A stretch of 64,000 bases of DNA from Luteibacter sp. (GTDB taxonomy: Bacteria; Pseudomonadota; Gammaproteobacteria; Xanthomonadales; Rhodanobacteraceae): positions 1 through 64,000 of the forward strand of contig NZ_WNDO01000014.1 in assembly GCF_009912395.1 (NCBI RefSeq), in the 5' to 3' direction. The position numbers and the translations under genes were made by a program. How positions within the stretch are numbered: position 1 is the stretch's first letter; the number at the start of each line of letters is the position of its first letter. Below are positions 45,623 through 56,013 of the stretch, piece after piece. The notes under the pieces were generated by a model that was not told the origin of the DNA, ran no database searches, and saw nothing but the letters and a program-made list of their open reading frames with translations.

Positions 45623-47095
45623 GTGAGCGCTCCCCTCCCCCTGATCGAACCGTTCGATCTGGTCATCTTCGGCGGCACCGGCGACCTCGCCGTGCGCAAG
45701 CTCCTGCCCGCGCTGTACCACCGGTTCGTGGACGGCCAGATCCAGGCGAGGAGCCGGATCATCGGCGTGGCCCGCGAGGGCCTCGACGACGCGGGCTATA
45801 GGGAGCAGGTGCGGTCGGCGGTCGAAAAGGGCGTGTCGCACGTGGTGCCGGCCCAGCTCGACGCGTTCATCGAGCTCATCGCCTATCGCCCGCTTGATGC
45901 CCGCAAGGCCGAGGGCTGGGACGACTTCGCGGCGCTGATGGCGCAGGAGCCGGACCACATCCGGGTGTTCTACCTGTCCACCTCCCCGGAAATCTTCACC
46001 GACATCTGTCAGCGCCTCGGTTCGCTGGGCCTCAACGGCGAGCGCTCGCGCGTGGTGCTGGAAAAGCCCATCGGTCGCGACCTCGACAGCGCCAACGCGA
46101 TCAACGACGCAGTGGCGCAGGTCTTCAGCGAATCGCAGACCTATCGCATCGACCATTACCTGGGCAAGGAAACGGTACAGAACCTGCTGGCGCTGCGTTT
46201 CGGCAACGCCCTGTTCGAGCCGCTGTGGAACGCCCAGCACATCGACCACGTGCAGATCACCGTGGCCGAGACCGTCGGCGTGGGTCATCGCGCCGGCTAC
46301 TACGACCGTGCCGGCGCCCTGCGCGACATGGTCCAGAACCACATCCTGCAGCTCCTGTGCATGCTTGCCATGGAGCCGCCTTCGTCGCTCGCACCCGACG
46401 CCGTGCGCGACGAGAAACTCAAGGTGCTGCGTTCGCTGCGTCCGATCGACGCCAGCAATGCGGCCCAGCTCACCGTGCGCGGCCAGTATCGCGCCGGTGC
46501 GGCGGAAGGTCAGGGCGTTCCGGGCTATCTTGACGAGCTCGGCAGCGACCAGTCCAGGACCGAAACCTTCGTCGCCCTCAAGGCGGAGATCGGTAACTGG
46601 CGCTGGGCCGGTGTGCCGTTTTACCTGCGCACCGGCAAACGCCTTCCCAATCGTGTGTCGGAGATCGTGGTGACGTTCCGTGCGTTGCCGCATTCGATCT
46701 TCGACCCGACGAGCGGCCCGCTCCTGCCCAACCGTCTTACGCTGCGCCTGCAGCCGGACGAGGGCGTGAAGCTGTGGCTGACGATCAAGCACCCGGGTCC
46801 GGGCGGCCTGCGCCTTCGCCACGTGCCGCTCGACATGAGCTTCGCGGCGGCGTTCGGCGTGCAGCAGCCCGACGCCTACGAGCGCCTCATCCTCGATGTC
46901 GTGCGCGGTAACCCCACCCTGTTCATGCGTCGCGACGAGGTCGAGGCGGCATGGAACTGGGCGGGCCCGATCCTCGACGCGTGGGAAGCCGCTGGTGACA
47001 CGCCCAAGCCGTACACGGCGGGCACCTGGGGTCCGAGCGCCGCGGTGGCGCTTATCGAACGCGATGGCCGCACCTGGGCCGAGGATGCCGCATGA
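45623..47095 (+). CDS. zwf: Glucose-6-phosphate 1-dehydrogenase
   Basis: The product is 490 aa from GTG 45623 with GAGG upstream. It oxidises glucose-6-phosphate to 6-phosphogluconolactone with NADP+ (or NAD+), entering the Entner-Doudoroff and pentose-phosphate routes. The nucleotide-binding motif IFGGTGDLAVRKLLPALY and the active-site signature RIDHYLGKETVQNLLALRF are intact. It is first gene of zwf-pgl-edd-eda, overlapping pgl by 4 bp. Confidence 0.97.
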   Translation: MSAPLPLIEPFDLVIFGGTGDLAVRKLLPALYHRFVDGQIQARSRIIGVAREGLDDAGYREQVRSAVEKGVSHVVPAQLDAFIELIAYRPLDARKAEGWDDFAALMAQEPDHIRVFYLSTSPEIFTDICQRLGSLGLNGERSRVVLEKPIGRDLDSANAINDAVAQVFSESQTYRIDHYLGKETVQNLLALRFGNALFEPLWNAQHIDHVQITVAETVGVGHRAGYYDRAGALRDMVQNHILQLLCMLAMEPPSSLAPDAVRDEKLKVLRSLRPIDASNAAQLTVRGQYRAGAAEGQGVPGYLDELGSDQSRTETFVALKAEIGNWRWAGVPFYLRTGKRLPNRVSEIVVTFRALPHSIFDPTSGPLLPNRLTLRLQPDEGVKLWLTIKHPGPGGLRLRHVPLDMSFAAAFGVQQPDAYERLILDVVRGNPTLFMRRDEVEAAWNWAGPILDAWEAAGDTPKPYTAGTWGPSAAVALIERDGRTWAEDAA

Positions 47096-47793
47096 ACGCC
47101 AAGATCAACCGCCATGAATTCGCCGACAAGCTGACGCTGGCCGATAAGCTCACACGCGATGTCGCCGCCAAGCTCGATGCCGCCATCAAGGCGCGCGGCA
47201 AGGCCAGCCTCGCCGTGTCCGGCGGCGGCACGCCGAAGATGATGTTCGCCGTGCTGGCCGAGCAGGAAATCGACTGGTCCAAGGTCACCGTGACGCTGGT
47301 GGACGAACGCTGGGTCGACACCGACAGCGACCGCTCCAACGCGAAGCTCGTCGCCGACCACCTGCTGCACCACGAAGCGCATGTGGCTAAATTTCTGCCG
47401 CTGTTCGACCCCGCGCACAAGAACGACGTGGACGCCGCGCTCGCCGATGTCGGCGCGCGCATCGATGCGCTTGGCCTGCCGTTCGACGCGCTGATCCTGG
47501 GCATGGGGCCGGACGGCCACACCGCTTCGTTCTTCCCGGGTGGCGACCACCTCGCCGAAGCCATCGATCCGCACGGCACGAAGACCGTGCTGTCGATGCG
47601 TGCGGGTGGTGCCGGCGAGCCGCGCATCACGCTCACGCTGCCGAAGGTGCTCGATACCCGCGCGCTGTACCTGCACATCGAAGGTGCCGACAAGAAGGAC
47701 GTACTCGCCAAGGCCGAGGCCGGCGAGGATTTCCCGATCCGCGCCGTGCTCACGCAGGACCGCGTTCCGCTCGACGTCTACTGGGCGCCGTAA
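47092..47793 (+). CDS. pgl: 6-phosphogluconolactonase
   Basis: The product is 233 aa, DevB type. It hydrolyses 6-phosphogluconolactone to 6-phosphogluconate. Motifs: LAVSGGGTPKMMFAVL, TLVDERWVDTDSDRSN, the GMGPDGHTASFFPG loop and the TLTLPKVLDTRALYL region. The ATG overlaps the zwf stop (ATGA), so the first two steps are translationally coupled. A 100-bp gap separates it from edd. Confidence 0.95.
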   Translation: MNAKINRHEFADKLTLADKLTRDVAAKLDAAIKARGKASLAVSGGGTPKMMFAVLAEQEIDWSKVTVTLVDERWVDTDSDRSNAKLVADHLLHHEAHVAKFLPLFDPAHKNDVDAALADVGARIDALGLPFDALILGMGPDGHTASFFPGGDHLAEAIDPHGTKTVLSMRAGGAGEPRITLTLPKVLDTRALYLHIEGADKKDVLAKAEAGEDFPIRAVLTQDRVPLDVYWAP

Positions 47794-47893
47794 GACGCCT
47801 CCCATGCCGCCGATGGGGAGTCGGCGGCGTTTCCGCCACTCCCGCGCGCCATGATGGGGCGCGCGGTACGGTCAAAGCCTTCAGGAACACGCC

Positions 47894-49705
47894 ATGACCA
47901 TCCATCCTGTCCTTGCCGAGGTCACCCAGCGCATTGTCGAACGCAGCCACGCGTCGCGTAGCGCCTACCTCGCGAAAATCGACGCCGCACGCGGGAAGGG
48001 CGCGAAGCGGCATCATCTGTCCTGCGGCAACCTCGCGCACGGCTTCGCCGCCTGCGGCGAGCACGACAAGGACGCCCTGCGTAACGGCCACGCCGCGAAC
48101 ATTGCGATCGTCACCGCTTACAACGACATGCTTTCGGCGCACCAGCCGTACGAGCGCTATCCCGAGCTGATTCGCGGACTCGCGCGCGCTCGCGGCGCGA
48201 CGGCGCAGGTGGCGGGCGGCGTGCCGGCGATGTGCGACGGCGTGACCCAGGGTCGCCCGGGCATGGACCTGTCCCTCTTCTCGCGCGACCTGATCGCCAT
48301 GGCCACCGCCGTGTCGCTCTCGCACGACATGTACGAAGGTGCTGTGTATCTCGGCATCTGCGACAAGATCGTGCCGGGCATGCTGATCGGCGCGTTGTCG
48401 TTCGGCCATTTCTCCAGCGCCTTCATCCCGTCGGGTCCGATGCCTTCGGGTATTCCCAATGAAGAGAAGTCGAAGGTGCGCCAGGCCTTCGCCGCCGGTA
48501 AGGCATCGCGCGCCGAACTGCTCGAGGCCGAGGCGCGCTCGTACCACGGTGCGGGCACCTGCACCTTCTACGGCACGGCCAACTCCAACCAGATGCTGAT
48601 GGAGATCATGGGCGTACACGTGCCGGGCGCCAGCTTCGAGGCACCGGACACGCCGCTGCGCGACGCGCTCACTGCCCTCGCCGTCGACCGCGTGCTGGCC
48701 ACGGATTGCCTGGGCGAGCATTACCTGCCTCTGGGCCGGATCATCGACGAGCGTGCCATCGTCAACGGCGTGGTCGGCCTGCATGCCACCGGCGGTTCCA
48801 CCAACCATCTGCTGCACCTGGTCGCCATCGCCCGCGCGGCCGGCATCGAGCTGCGCTGGGACGATTTCGACGCGCTCTCGGCCGTCGTGCCGTTGCTGGC
48901 GCGCGTGTATCCCAACGGCTACGCGGACGTGAACCACTTCCACGAAGCCGGCGGCATGGCTTACCTGATGGATCAGTTGCTTGACGCCGGTCTGCTGCAT
49001 GGCGACGTGCATACGATCATGGGTCATGGCCTCGACGCCTATCGCCAGCAGCCCTCACTGGTGGACGGTAGCCTCGCGTGGACGCCGGTCTCGAAGGAAA
49101 GCGGCAACCGCGGCGTGCTGCGGTCCATCACGGAGCCGTTCCGTCACGACGGCGGCCTGCGCATGCTCAAGGGCAATGTCGGCCGCGGCGTGATCAAGGT
49201 GTCCTCGGTGCCTGAAGATCGCATGGTCGTCGAGGCGCCCGCCATCGTGTTCGATGAGCAGGATGACGTGAAGGCGGCCTTCGATCGCGGTGAGCTGAAT
49301 CGCGATTTCGTGGCGGTGGTGCGCTTCCAGGGACCACGCGCACGCGGCATGCCCGAACTGCACAAGCTCACGCCGACGCTGAGCCTGTTGCAGGATCGCG
49401 GCCATCGCGTGGCGCTGCTCACCGACGGCCGCATGTCCGGCGCGTCGGGTCGCGTGCCCGCCGCCATCCACGTGACGCCGGAAGCCGAAGCCGGCGGTCC
49501 GATCGCGCGCATCCGCACGGGTGACCTCGTCCGCGTGGACGCCGTCACCGGCAGCATGGAAGTGCTGGTACCCGCCGACGAGTGGAACGCCCGCATCCCC
49601 GACAACGTCGACCTGTCCGCGCATCACACGGGCATGGGCCGCGAACTCTTCGCCATGTTCCGCCAGTCGGCCGTCACCGCCGACCTCGGTGCCGGCGTCT
49701 TCTGA
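47894..49705 (+). CDS. edd: Phosphogluconate dehydratase
   Basis: The product is 603 aa, the usual Edd length. It dehydrates 6-phosphogluconate to KDPG with an iron-sulfur cluster. Conserved cysteine-containing segments are present: [37 protein letters not shown] and [14 protein letters not shown]. The C-terminal [21 protein letters not shown] motif is also intact. It follows pgl by 100 bp and precedes eda by 16 bp. Confidence 0.97.
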   Translation: MTIHPVLAEVTQRIVERSHASRSAYLAKIDAARGKGAKRHHLSCGNLAHGFAACGEHDKDALRNGHAANIAIVTAYNDMLSAHQPYERYPELIRGLARARGATAQVAGGVPAMCDGVTQGRPGMDLSLFSRDLIAMATAVSLSHDMYEGAVYLGICDKIVPGMLIGALSFGHFSSAFIPSGPMPSGIPNEEKSKVRQAFAAGKASRAELLEAEARSYHGAGTCTFYGTANSNQMLMEIMGVHVPGASFEAPDTPLRDALTALAVDRVLATDCLGEHYLPLGRIIDERAIVNGVVGLHATGGSTNHLLHLVAIARAAGIELRWDDFDALSAVVPLLARVYPNGYADVNHFHEAGGMAYLMDQLLDAGLLHGDVHTIMGHGLDAYRQQPSLVDGSLAWTPVSKESGNRGVLRSITEPFRHDGGLRMLKGNVGRGVIKVSSVPEDRMVVEAPAIVFDEQDDVKAAFDRGELNRDFVAVVRFQGPRARGMPELHKLTPTLSLLQDRGHRVALLTDGRMSGASGRVPAAIHVTPEAEAGGPIARIRTGDLVRVDAVTGSMEVLVPADEWNARIPDNVDLSAHHTGMGRELFAMFRQSAVTADLGAGVF

Positions 49706-49721
49706 TCCACCGGAGTAGCAG

Positions 49722-50366
49722 ATGAGCAACGAAGCGAAGCAACAACAGGTCGAATCCACGCTGCGGCTCGCGCCGGTGGTGCCCGTCGTCATCATCGAAG
49801 ACGCGTCGAAGGCGGTGGGCATGGCCCGCGCGCTGGTGGCCGGTGGTGTCCCGGCGATCGAGGTGACCCTGCGCACGCCCGCCGCGCTCGACGCGGTGCG
49901 CGCCATCGCAGCGGAAGTCGAAGGCGCCTTCGTCGGTGTCGGTACCGTATTGACGGCGAAGGATCTGGAAGCGGCTTATAAGGCCGGTGCGAAGTTCGCG
50001 GTGTCGCCGGGCAGCAGCCCGCGCCTGCTCGACGCGGCCGACGATTCCGAGCTGCCCTTGCTCCCGGGTGCGGCCACCGCCAGCGAGGCGATGGAACTGC
50101 TCGAGCGCGGCTACCGTTTCCAGAAGTTCTTCCCGGCCGTGCCGGCGGGCGGCCCCAAGCTGATCGGCGCCTGGGCCTCGCCCCTGCCGCAGATCCGCTT
50201 CTGCCCCACGGGCGGCGTGAGCCTCGCCAACGCGCACGAGTTTCTGTCGCTGCCGAACGTGGTCTGCGTGGGCGGCTCCTGGCTCACCCCGGCCGACAAG
50301 CTCGCCGCCGGCGACTATGCGGCGATCGAAACGCTGGCCCGTGAAGCGGCGCAGCTGAAGCGCTGA
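49722..50366 (+). CDS. eda: KDPG/KHG aldolase
   Basis: The product is 214 aa. It splits 2-keto-3-deoxy-6-phosphogluconate into pyruvate and glyceraldehyde-3-phosphate. The Schiff-base Lys lies in RFQKFFPA, and the catalytic Glu in [30 protein letters not shown] and [14 protein letters not shown] complete the barrel. It ends the zwf-pgl-edd-eda operon; two 137-bp repeats follow, beginning 15 bp after its stop. Confidence 0.97.
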   Translation: MSNEAKQQQVESTLRLAPVVPVVIIEDASKAVGMARALVAGGVPAIEVTLRTPAALDAVRAIAAEVEGAFVGVGTVLTAKDLEAAYKAGAKFAVSPGSSPRLLDAADDSELPLLPGAATASEAMELLERGYRFQKFFPAVPAGGPKLIGAWASPLPQIRFCPTGGVSLANAHEFLSLPNVVCVGGSWLTPADKLAAGDYAAIETLAREAAQLKR

Positions 50367-50381
50367 TAGCGACCAACCAGC

Positions 50382-50517
50382 CGTCGTTCCAGCGAACGCT
50401 GGAACCCAGCGCGGGGCAATCGGTTATCGCGTCGTAGCCTCCTACGCAAAGCCCGATGCAGCGCCCCGCCCTGCTGGTCAACCGAGGCGCTGGGTTCCTG
50501 TTTTCACAGGAACGACG
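50382..50517 (+). repeat. 137-bp bipartite dispersed repeat, copy 5
   Basis: The element is reversed relative to the copies at 7.4 kb: CGTCGTTCCAGCGAACGCTGG at the left and CTGTTTTCACAGGAACGACG at the right. It is one base shorter than the others and begins 15 bp after eda. Confidence 0.85.
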
Positions 50518-50529
50518 AGGCTGGCAATC

Positions 50530-50666
50530 CGTCGTTCCAGCGCACGCTGGAACCCAGCGCGATGCGATCGGTTGTCGCGTCAGGACCTCCTACGCAAAAG
50601 CCGATGCGGCGCCCTCGCCATGCTGGCAAACCAAGGCGCTGGGTTCCTGTTTTCACAGGAACGACG
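50530..50666 (+). repeat. 137-bp bipartite dispersed repeat, copy 6
   Basis: It lies head-to-tail with copy 5, 12 bp apart, the same spacing as the tandem pair at 7410-7695. Both end hairpins are intact. Confidence 0.85.
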
Positions 50667-50735
50667 GGTAGGACGGTTTGCGCAGGGCACGGGACGAGCG
50701 CATCCTTCGCAGCCTCGCCTTCCGACGCTGATCTC

Positions 50736-51590
50736 ATGCTCTACATCCTCCTGGCCGTCGCCTTCAGCGTCGCCGTCTCCATCCTGCTCAAGCTCGCCCG
50801 GCGTGCCGGCATCGACATCGTGCAGGCCGTTGGCACCAACTACATCGTGGCGTCCGCGATGGCCTGGTGGTTCCTGCATGCCACGCCACAGGCCGCGCTG
50901 GACGCCCGCGCCACCTGGACACCGCTGATCGTCCTGGGTGTGCTGCTACCGAGCATCTTCGTGGTCATGGCGCGCTCGGTCCGCACCGTTGGCATCGTGC
51001 GCACCGATGTCGCGCAGCGCCTGTCCCTGTTCGTGTCCCTGGTCGCGGCCTTCGCCTTCCTCGGCGATACGCTCACGCCGCTCAAGGGCGCAGGCATCGG
51101 TATCGCCCTGGTCGCGGTGCTCTGCGTGCTCTGGCGCAAGGAGCGCGGGCGCGTGGAAGCCGGCAGCTGGTGGGCGCCGTTGCTGGTGTTCGCGGGCTTC
51201 GGCGCCATCGACATCTGCTTCAAGCTCATCGCCCAGGCCGGCGCATCGTTTCCCAGCGCCCTGCTCGCCGCCTTCCTCATCGCGATGGTGCTGTGCTGGC
51301 TCGTGGCCATCGGCCGCGCCGTCGCGGGTCACGCCGCGCTATCCCTGCGCAACCTCAGCTTCGGCGTGGTGCTGGGCGCCTGCAACTTCGCGAACATCCT
51401 GTTCTACATCAAGGGCCATCAAGCCCTCGCCAACGAGCCGTCGCTGGTCTTCGCCTCGACCAACGCCGGCGTCGTCGTGCTCGGCACCCTGGTCGGCGCC
51501 TTCGGCTTCCGCGAGAAGCTGTCGGCGCTCAACTGGCTGGGCATCGCGCTGGCGATCGTCGCCATCGGCGTGATGACCCAGGCGCGCTAG
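50736..51590 (+). CDS. EamA/DMT-family membrane transporter
   Basis: The product is 284 aa from ATG 50736; upstream in-frame sequence is repeat-derived. About ten transmembrane helices occur in two EamA-like halves (LYILLAVAFSVAVSILLKLA at the start; LNWLGIALAIVAIGVMTQ at the end). It would be an inner-membrane exporter of small metabolites, substrate unknown. Its stop overlaps the stop of the convergent ProP-like gene by 4 bp. Confidence 0.82.
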   Translation: MLYILLAVAFSVAVSILLKLARRAGIDIVQAVGTNYIVASAMAWWFLHATPQAALDARATWTPLIVLGVLLPSIFVVMARSVRTVGIVRTDVAQRLSLFVSLVAAFAFLGDTLTPLKGAGIGIALVAVLCVLWRKERGRVEAGSWWAPLLVFAGFGAIDICFKLIAQAGASFPSALLAAFLIAMVLCWLVAIGRAVAGHAALSLRNLSFGVVLGACNFANILFYIKGHQALANEPSLVFASTNAGVVVLGTLVGAFGFREKLSALNWLGIALAIVAIGVMTQAR

Positions 51591-53080
51591 GCCGGCTTCG
51601 CCTCGCCGCCGTTGTCGCTTTCCGGTAGCGACGGCAAGGTTTCGTCCACCGTCAGCGGGGCATCGCTGGCGAGCAATTCGCGCGCTTCCGCGTGGTCGGC
51701 CACAGCCGGCGGCGAACCGCGCAACGGCAGGCCGGCGGTCTCGGTGACGAAGAGCATCGTGATGACGCCGATCACCGCCGCGCCCATCAGGTAATAGGCC
51801 GGCACCAGCGGATCGCCGCTGCGCTCCACCAGCCACGCGGTGACCAGCGGCGTCGTGCCGCCGAACAACGACACCGACACGTTGAAGGCAATGGACAGCG
51901 CGCTGTAGCGCACGGGCGTATAGAACAGCGCAGGCAGCGTCGACGGCATCGTGCTGGTGAAGCAGACCAGCACGACGCCAAGCACCATGAGGCCGGCGAA
52001 GATCAGCAGGTCGTTGCCCGTGCCCACCAGCAGCATGCAGGGAATGGCGAGCAGCAGCATCGCCACGCAGGCGCCGATGATCATGGGACGGCGACCGATG
52101 CGATCGCTGAAGCGGCCACCCACTACGTTGAGCGGCATCATCACCAGCATCACGATGATGATCAGCAGCAAGCCCTTGGCCTCGCTGTAGCCCATCGTCA
52201 CCGTGAGATAGCTCGGCATGTAGGTAAGCAGCATGTAGTCGGCGACGTTGAACACCAGCACCAGGCCGACGCATTTCAGCAGCTGCGGACCATGCACGGA
52301 AACCAGTTCAAGCAAGCCGATGCGTGGCGTGTCGCCGTGCGCTTCCATCGCTTCCGCATGTGCCTTGAATGCAGGGGTTTCTTCCAGCTTCATGCGCATG
52401 TAAAGGCCAAGCAGGCCCAGCGGCCCGGCCACGAGGAACGGCACGCGCCAACCCCAGGCATGCATCTCCTGCGTGCTCAACAGCATGGTCAGCGCCGTGA
52501 CGACACCGGCACCGGCGATATAGCCACCCAGCGTGCCGAATTCCATCCAGCTACCCATCTGCCCACGTCGCGCGTCGGTGGAGTATTCAGCGATAAACGT
52601 CGCAGCACCGCCGTACTCGCCACCGGTGGAGAACCCTTGCACCAGGCGTGCGGCCAGCAACAGGATCGGCGCCCAGATACCGATGCTGTCGTAGCTCGGG
52701 ATGAGGCCAATGGCGAAGGTACCCAAAGCCATCATGATCATCGTGGCGGCGAGCACGCGCTGCCGACCGAAGCGATCGCCCAGCGGTCCGAATACGAGGC
52801 CGCCGATGGGGCGTACAAGAAAAGCCACGGTAAACGTCGCGAAGGTGGCGATCACCTGCGCGGCGGGGCTGTTGCCAGGGAAAAAGACATGTCCCAGCGT
52901 CACGGCGAGATAGCCGTAGACGCCGAAGTCGAACCACTCCATGGCGTTGCCAAGGACGGCGGCGCCGACGGCGCGCTTCAACATGGGTTCGTCGACGATG
53001 GTGAGATCGTCGGGTTTCAGATGCTTGCGGCGGCGTGTAAACCAGCCGAAATGGGCGTCGTGCCCGGATGAATCCTGCAT
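51587..53080 (-). CDS. proP: ProP-like MFS osmolyte/proton symporter
   Basis: The product is 497 aa from ATG 53080, which lies upstream of the DLTIVDEPMLKRAVGAA start of the conserved domain. Twelve transmembrane helices are predicted. Characteristic motifs: GNAMEWFDFGVYGYLAVTLG, GPLGDRFGRQRVLAATMI and VQGFSTGGEYGGAATFIAEY. Family members import proline and glycine betaine. The C-terminal tail is short and acidic and lacks an obvious long coiled coil of the E. coli ProP type, so osmosensing may differ. Confidence 0.85.
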   Translation of the reverse strand: MQDSSGHDAHFGWFTRRRKHLKPDDLTIVDEPMLKRAVGAAVLGNAMEWFDFGVYGYLAVTLGHVFFPGNSPAAQVIATFATFTVAFLVRPIGGLVFGPLGDRFGRQRVLAATMIMMALGTFAIGLIPSYDSIGIWAPILLLAARLVQGFSTGGEYGGAATFIAEYSTDARRGQMGSWMEFGTLGGYIAGAGVVTALTMLLSTQEMHAWGWRVPFLVAGPLGLLGLYMRMKLEETPAFKAHAEAMEAHGDTPRIGLLELVSVHGPQLLKCVGLVLVFNVADYMLLTYMPSYLTVTMGYSEAKGLLLIIIVMLVMMPLNVVGGRFSDRIGRRPMIIGACVAMLLLAIPCMLLVGTGNDLLIFAGLMVLGVVLVCFTSTMPSTLPALFYTPVRYSALSIAFNVSVSLFGGTTPLVTAWLVERSGDPLVPAYYLMGAAVIGVITMLFVTETAGLPLRGSPPAVADHAEARELLASDAPLTVDETLPSLPESDNGGEAKPA

Positions 53081-53313
53081 CGTGTGTGCTCCTGTTCTCG
53101 CGGACGCGCAGGCACACGAACACGTGGCCGGGATTGCCGTCCTGGGGATAGGGATGCGCAACGCGAAATGGCGGCGCTCGAAACGGTCCGCCGGTACAGA
53201 TTGGGGGACTCGCGGGGATGTCCTGCACAAGGCGTCGAAGCGCGACGCGGGGAGGACATCCACGGGACTATAGCAAACAAGGCGTTAAGGGCCCGTGGAC
53301 AACGCCCCACCCC

Positions 53314-53393
53314 TGTAGGAGCGCGCTTGCGCGCGATCCGCGTAGCGGGCCAAGTTGCCGCTGCCGCGGATCGCGCGCAAGCGCGCTCCTACA
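53314..53393. repeat. Inverted pair of REP-type palindromes
   Basis: TGTAGGAGCGCGCTTGCGCGCGAT at 53314-53337 and its complement at 53370-53393, spacer 32 bp, the same spacing as the pair after the MATE gene. The spacer sequence is also similar (CGCGTAGCGGGCCAAGTTGC against CGCGAATGCGGCCAGGTTGC), so the whole ~80-bp unit is repeated. Confidence 0.92.
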
Positions 53394-53447
53394 GGAGCAT
53401 AGTCGCCCGCAGGCGAGCCAATCCTACGAAGCGCCTGTAAAACGCGG

Positions 53448-54473
53448 TTACAGGCGACGAGGAGCAGTGGAACCGCGGACCACGAGGTCGGGGCTGAAGC
53501 CCTCGTTGTCGATCGAGGCACCCTCGCCGCGCTCCAGTTCGGCGATGAGTCGCTGCGCCGCGTGGCGACCGATTTCCTCGGTGTTCTGACGTGCGGTGGT
53601 GAGTGCGGGCCACGACTGCTTGGAGAACGGGCTGTCCTCGAAGCCGGCGATGGAGAGCTCCCACGGCACATCGACGCCACCCGAGCGCGCGGCGGCGAGC
53701 ACGCCGGCGGCGATCTCGTCGTTGGAACCGAAGATGGCGGTCGGCGGTTCCTTCAGGGCGAGCAATTTGCGTGCGCCACGGAAGCCGTCGTCGAAGGAGT
53801 AGTCGCCCTCCACCACCAGTTTCTTGTCGACCGGCAGGCCGTACTCGCGAAGCGCGTCCTCATAGCCCTGATAGCGCTCGGGGCTGGAACGGTGCTCCTT
53901 GCCGCCCCAGAGGAAGCCGATGCGGTGATGGCCCAGCTGGATGAGGTGTTCGGTGATGGCGTAGGCGGCGTCGCGGTCGTCGACGAAGACGCAGGGCCAG
54001 CCGTCCTTCGGGTCCTTGCGGGCGGAGAAGATCCGCACGAAAGGCACCTTCTGTTCGGTCAGCGAGGCCAGCAGGCCCGGCTGCTCGGACATGGGCGGGC
54101 ACAGCACGAGGCCGGCCAGGCGATTGCGCCGGGCGAGGTCGCCCAACTGTTCGGCCAGGCGCGGCGCGAGGGCGTCGCACGGGTGGATCTGCAAGCCGAA
54201 ACCGCGCTCGCGGCACACCGAGAGCACGCCGTTCTGCATGGCGATGACGTAGTGGGCGTTGGGGTTGTCGTAGACCAGTCCCAGCGCGTAAGTACGCGAG
54301 CTGCGCAGGCTGCGCGCCGCCTGGTCGGGCTGGTAGTCGAGCGCCTCGATGGCGCGCTGCACCTTGTCGCGGGTGCGCACATGGACGGACGGCTCGTGGT
54401 TGATGACGCGGGACACCGTCTTCAGCGAGACGCCCGCGCGTTCGGCCACGTCCTTGATGGTGGGGCTGCGCAA
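53448..54473 (-). CDS. nagR: LacI family regulator (NagR-like)
   Basis: The product is 341 aa. The start is TTG at 54473, supported by GAGGG nine bases upstream and by the family's N-terminus. The HTH is clear: TIKDVAERAGVSLKTVSRVI, followed by the hinge helix QAARSLRS and a periplasmic-binding-protein-like sensor domain. It lies 65 bp downstream of the NagP-like permease on the same strand. TGACAACGTTGTCA-type palindromes in the nagP-glk divergent region are its likely operators. The ligand is probably GlcNAc or GlcNAc-6-P. Confidence 0.88.
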   Translation of the reverse strand: MRSPTIKDVAERAGVSLKTVSRVINHEPSVHVRTRDKVQRAIEALDYQPDQAARSLRSSRTYALGLVYDNPNAHYVIAMQNGVLSVCRERGFGLQIHPCDALAPRLAEQLGDLARRNRLAGLVLCPPMSEQPGLLASLTEQKVPFVRIFSARKDPKDGWPCVFVDDRDAAYAITEHLIQLGHHRIGFLWGGKEHRSSPERYQGYEDALREYGLPVDKKLVVEGDYSFDDGFRGARKLLALKEPPTAIFGSNDEIAAGVLAAARSGGVDVPWELSIAGFEDSPFSKQSWPALTTARQNTEEIGRHAAQRLIAELERGEGASIDNEGFSPDLVVRGSTAPRRL

Positions 54474-54538
54474 TCTACGACCCTCATAAGCAGGACGGCC
54501 ATCCTAGCGGATGGCCGTCACGTAGCAAAGATGCGACG

Positions 54539-55828
54539 TCAGTCCTTGACGTGTTGACCGCCCCGATGGCCGGCCGCGCCGTAGTACAGGATGTACAGGT
54601 AGCACGGGACCATGATCGCCAGGAACACGGCCTGGAAGTTGTACACCTGCTTCAGGTGGGCGAACAGCACCGGCATGATCGCGCCGCCAGCGATGCCCAT
54701 GACGAGGAAGGCCGAGCCGAATTCCGTCAGGCGCCCCAGGCCCTTGATCGCCAAGGGGAAGATGGCCGGCCACATCATGGCGTTGGCGAAGCCCAGCGCG
54801 GCGACGAAGGCCACCGAAGTGTAGCCCGTGGTCACATAGGTGCCGATGGAGAACACCACGCCGAGGATCGCCGAGAAGGCCAGGTATTTCTGCTGCGACA
54901 CGAACCGGGGGATCAGGACGAGGCCCGCGATATAGCCCAGCAGCATCGCAAACAGCGTGTACGAGGTGAAATGCTTGGTCTCGTCCGGCGAGATGCCGAA
55001 GCCCTGGCCATAGGTGCCGATGGCGTCGCCGGCCATCACTTCCACACCCACATAAACGAACAGGCAGAGCACGCCCAGCCACAGGTGGGGGAAGCTCAGC
55101 AGGCTACCCTTGGCGTGGCCGATGGCGCGCTCGGAGTTCTCGTTGGACGGCTTGATCTCGGGCAGCGAGGAACGCACGACCCAAATCGCCAGCACCACGA
55201 GCAGCGCGGCCATCACCATGTACGGCATATGCACCTTGGCGGCGAAGGCGGCCAGCAGGGCGTCTTTTTCCTGGGCGGAGCCGGCCGCGGCGATCTGCTT
55301 GTCGAAGCTGCCGATGTTGCTCATCACCAGCGCGCCGAAGACGAACGGGGCGAGCGCGCCGGCGATCTTGTTGCAGATGCCCATGAAGGCGATGCGCTGC
55401 GCGGCGCTATCGATCGGGCCGAGGATCGAGATGTACGGGTTGGAGGCCGTCTGCAGCAGCGACAGGTCGGCACCGATCACGAACAGGCCGGTCAGTGCGC
55501 CGGGGTAGACGCGCATGGTGACGAACTGGCCGAACATCACGGCGCCGATGGCCATGACGAAAAGATCAAGGCCCATGCCCTTCTTCATGCCGGTCTTCTT
55601 CAGGATGAAGGAGGACGGCAGGGCGAGGAAGAAGTACGACAAGTAAAACGCCATCGGCACGAGGAAGGCGCCCACGTCGTCGAGCGCGAAGGCGAGCTTG
55701 ACGAAGGTGATCAACGGGCCGTTGAGCCAGGTGACGAAGCCGAAGATGAAGAACAGGACACCGATGATGATCATCGGGACCAGGCTGGAGTGGCGCGTCT
55801 CGTCGACGGCGACCGTGGTGGACGACAT
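54539..55828 (-). CDS. nagP: Sugar MFS permease (NagP/FucP family)
   Basis: The product is 429 aa with twelve transmembrane helices. FucP/GluP-type features include MIIIGVLFFIFGFVTWLNGP in helix 1, SLLQTASNPYISILGP, and AGDAIGTYGQGFGI. In GlcNAc clusters this family (NagP) imports N-acetylglucosamine by proton symport; glucose or galactose are alternatives. The ATG at 55828 begins MSSTTVAVDETRH. It is divergent from the glucokinase-like gene and upstream of the LacI regulator. Confidence 0.88.
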   Translation of the reverse strand: MSSTTVAVDETRHSSLVPMIIIGVLFFIFGFVTWLNGPLITFVKLAFALDDVGAFLVPMAFYLSYFFLALPSSFILKKTGMKKGMGLDLFVMAIGAVMFGQFVTMRVYPGALTGLFVIGADLSLLQTASNPYISILGPIDSAAQRIAFMGICNKIAGALAPFVFGALVMSNIGSFDKQIAAAGSAQEKDALLAAFAAKVHMPYMVMAALLVVLAIWVVRSSLPEIKPSNENSERAIGHAKGSLLSFPHLWLGVLCLFVYVGVEVMAGDAIGTYGQGFGISPDETKHFTSYTLFAMLLGYIAGLVLIPRFVSQQKYLAFSAILGVVFSIGTYVTTGYTSVAFVAALGFANAMMWPAIFPLAIKGLGRLTEFGSAFLVMGIAGGAIMPVLFAHLKQVYNFQAVFLAIMVPCYLYILYYGAAGHRGGQHVKD

Positions 55829-55914
55829 GGGTACTCCCCCGCGTAGTTGTTTTTGGTATCCGGTCGGCGGCACCGCCGGACCCGCCCCAATTTTGTCCCT
55901 TTTTTGACCTGTGT

Positions 55915-55961
55915 GCGCAACGTTGTCAATCGGCGAAAGTGCGATACCGACTTCGTTGTCA
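55915..55961. promoter_or_regulatory. Two LacI-type operator-like sites near nagP
   Basis: GCGCAACGTTGTCA at 55915-55928 matches the perfect site at 56118 at 12 of 14 positions, and CGACTTCGTTGTCA at 55948-55961 at 11 of 14. They lie about 90 and 120 bp upstream of the nagP start. Confidence 0.55.
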
Positions 55962-56013
55962 TTCCCGGATGACTTTCGATATTGCAGTGCAGCAAGTATC
56001 TGAGGAATCAATA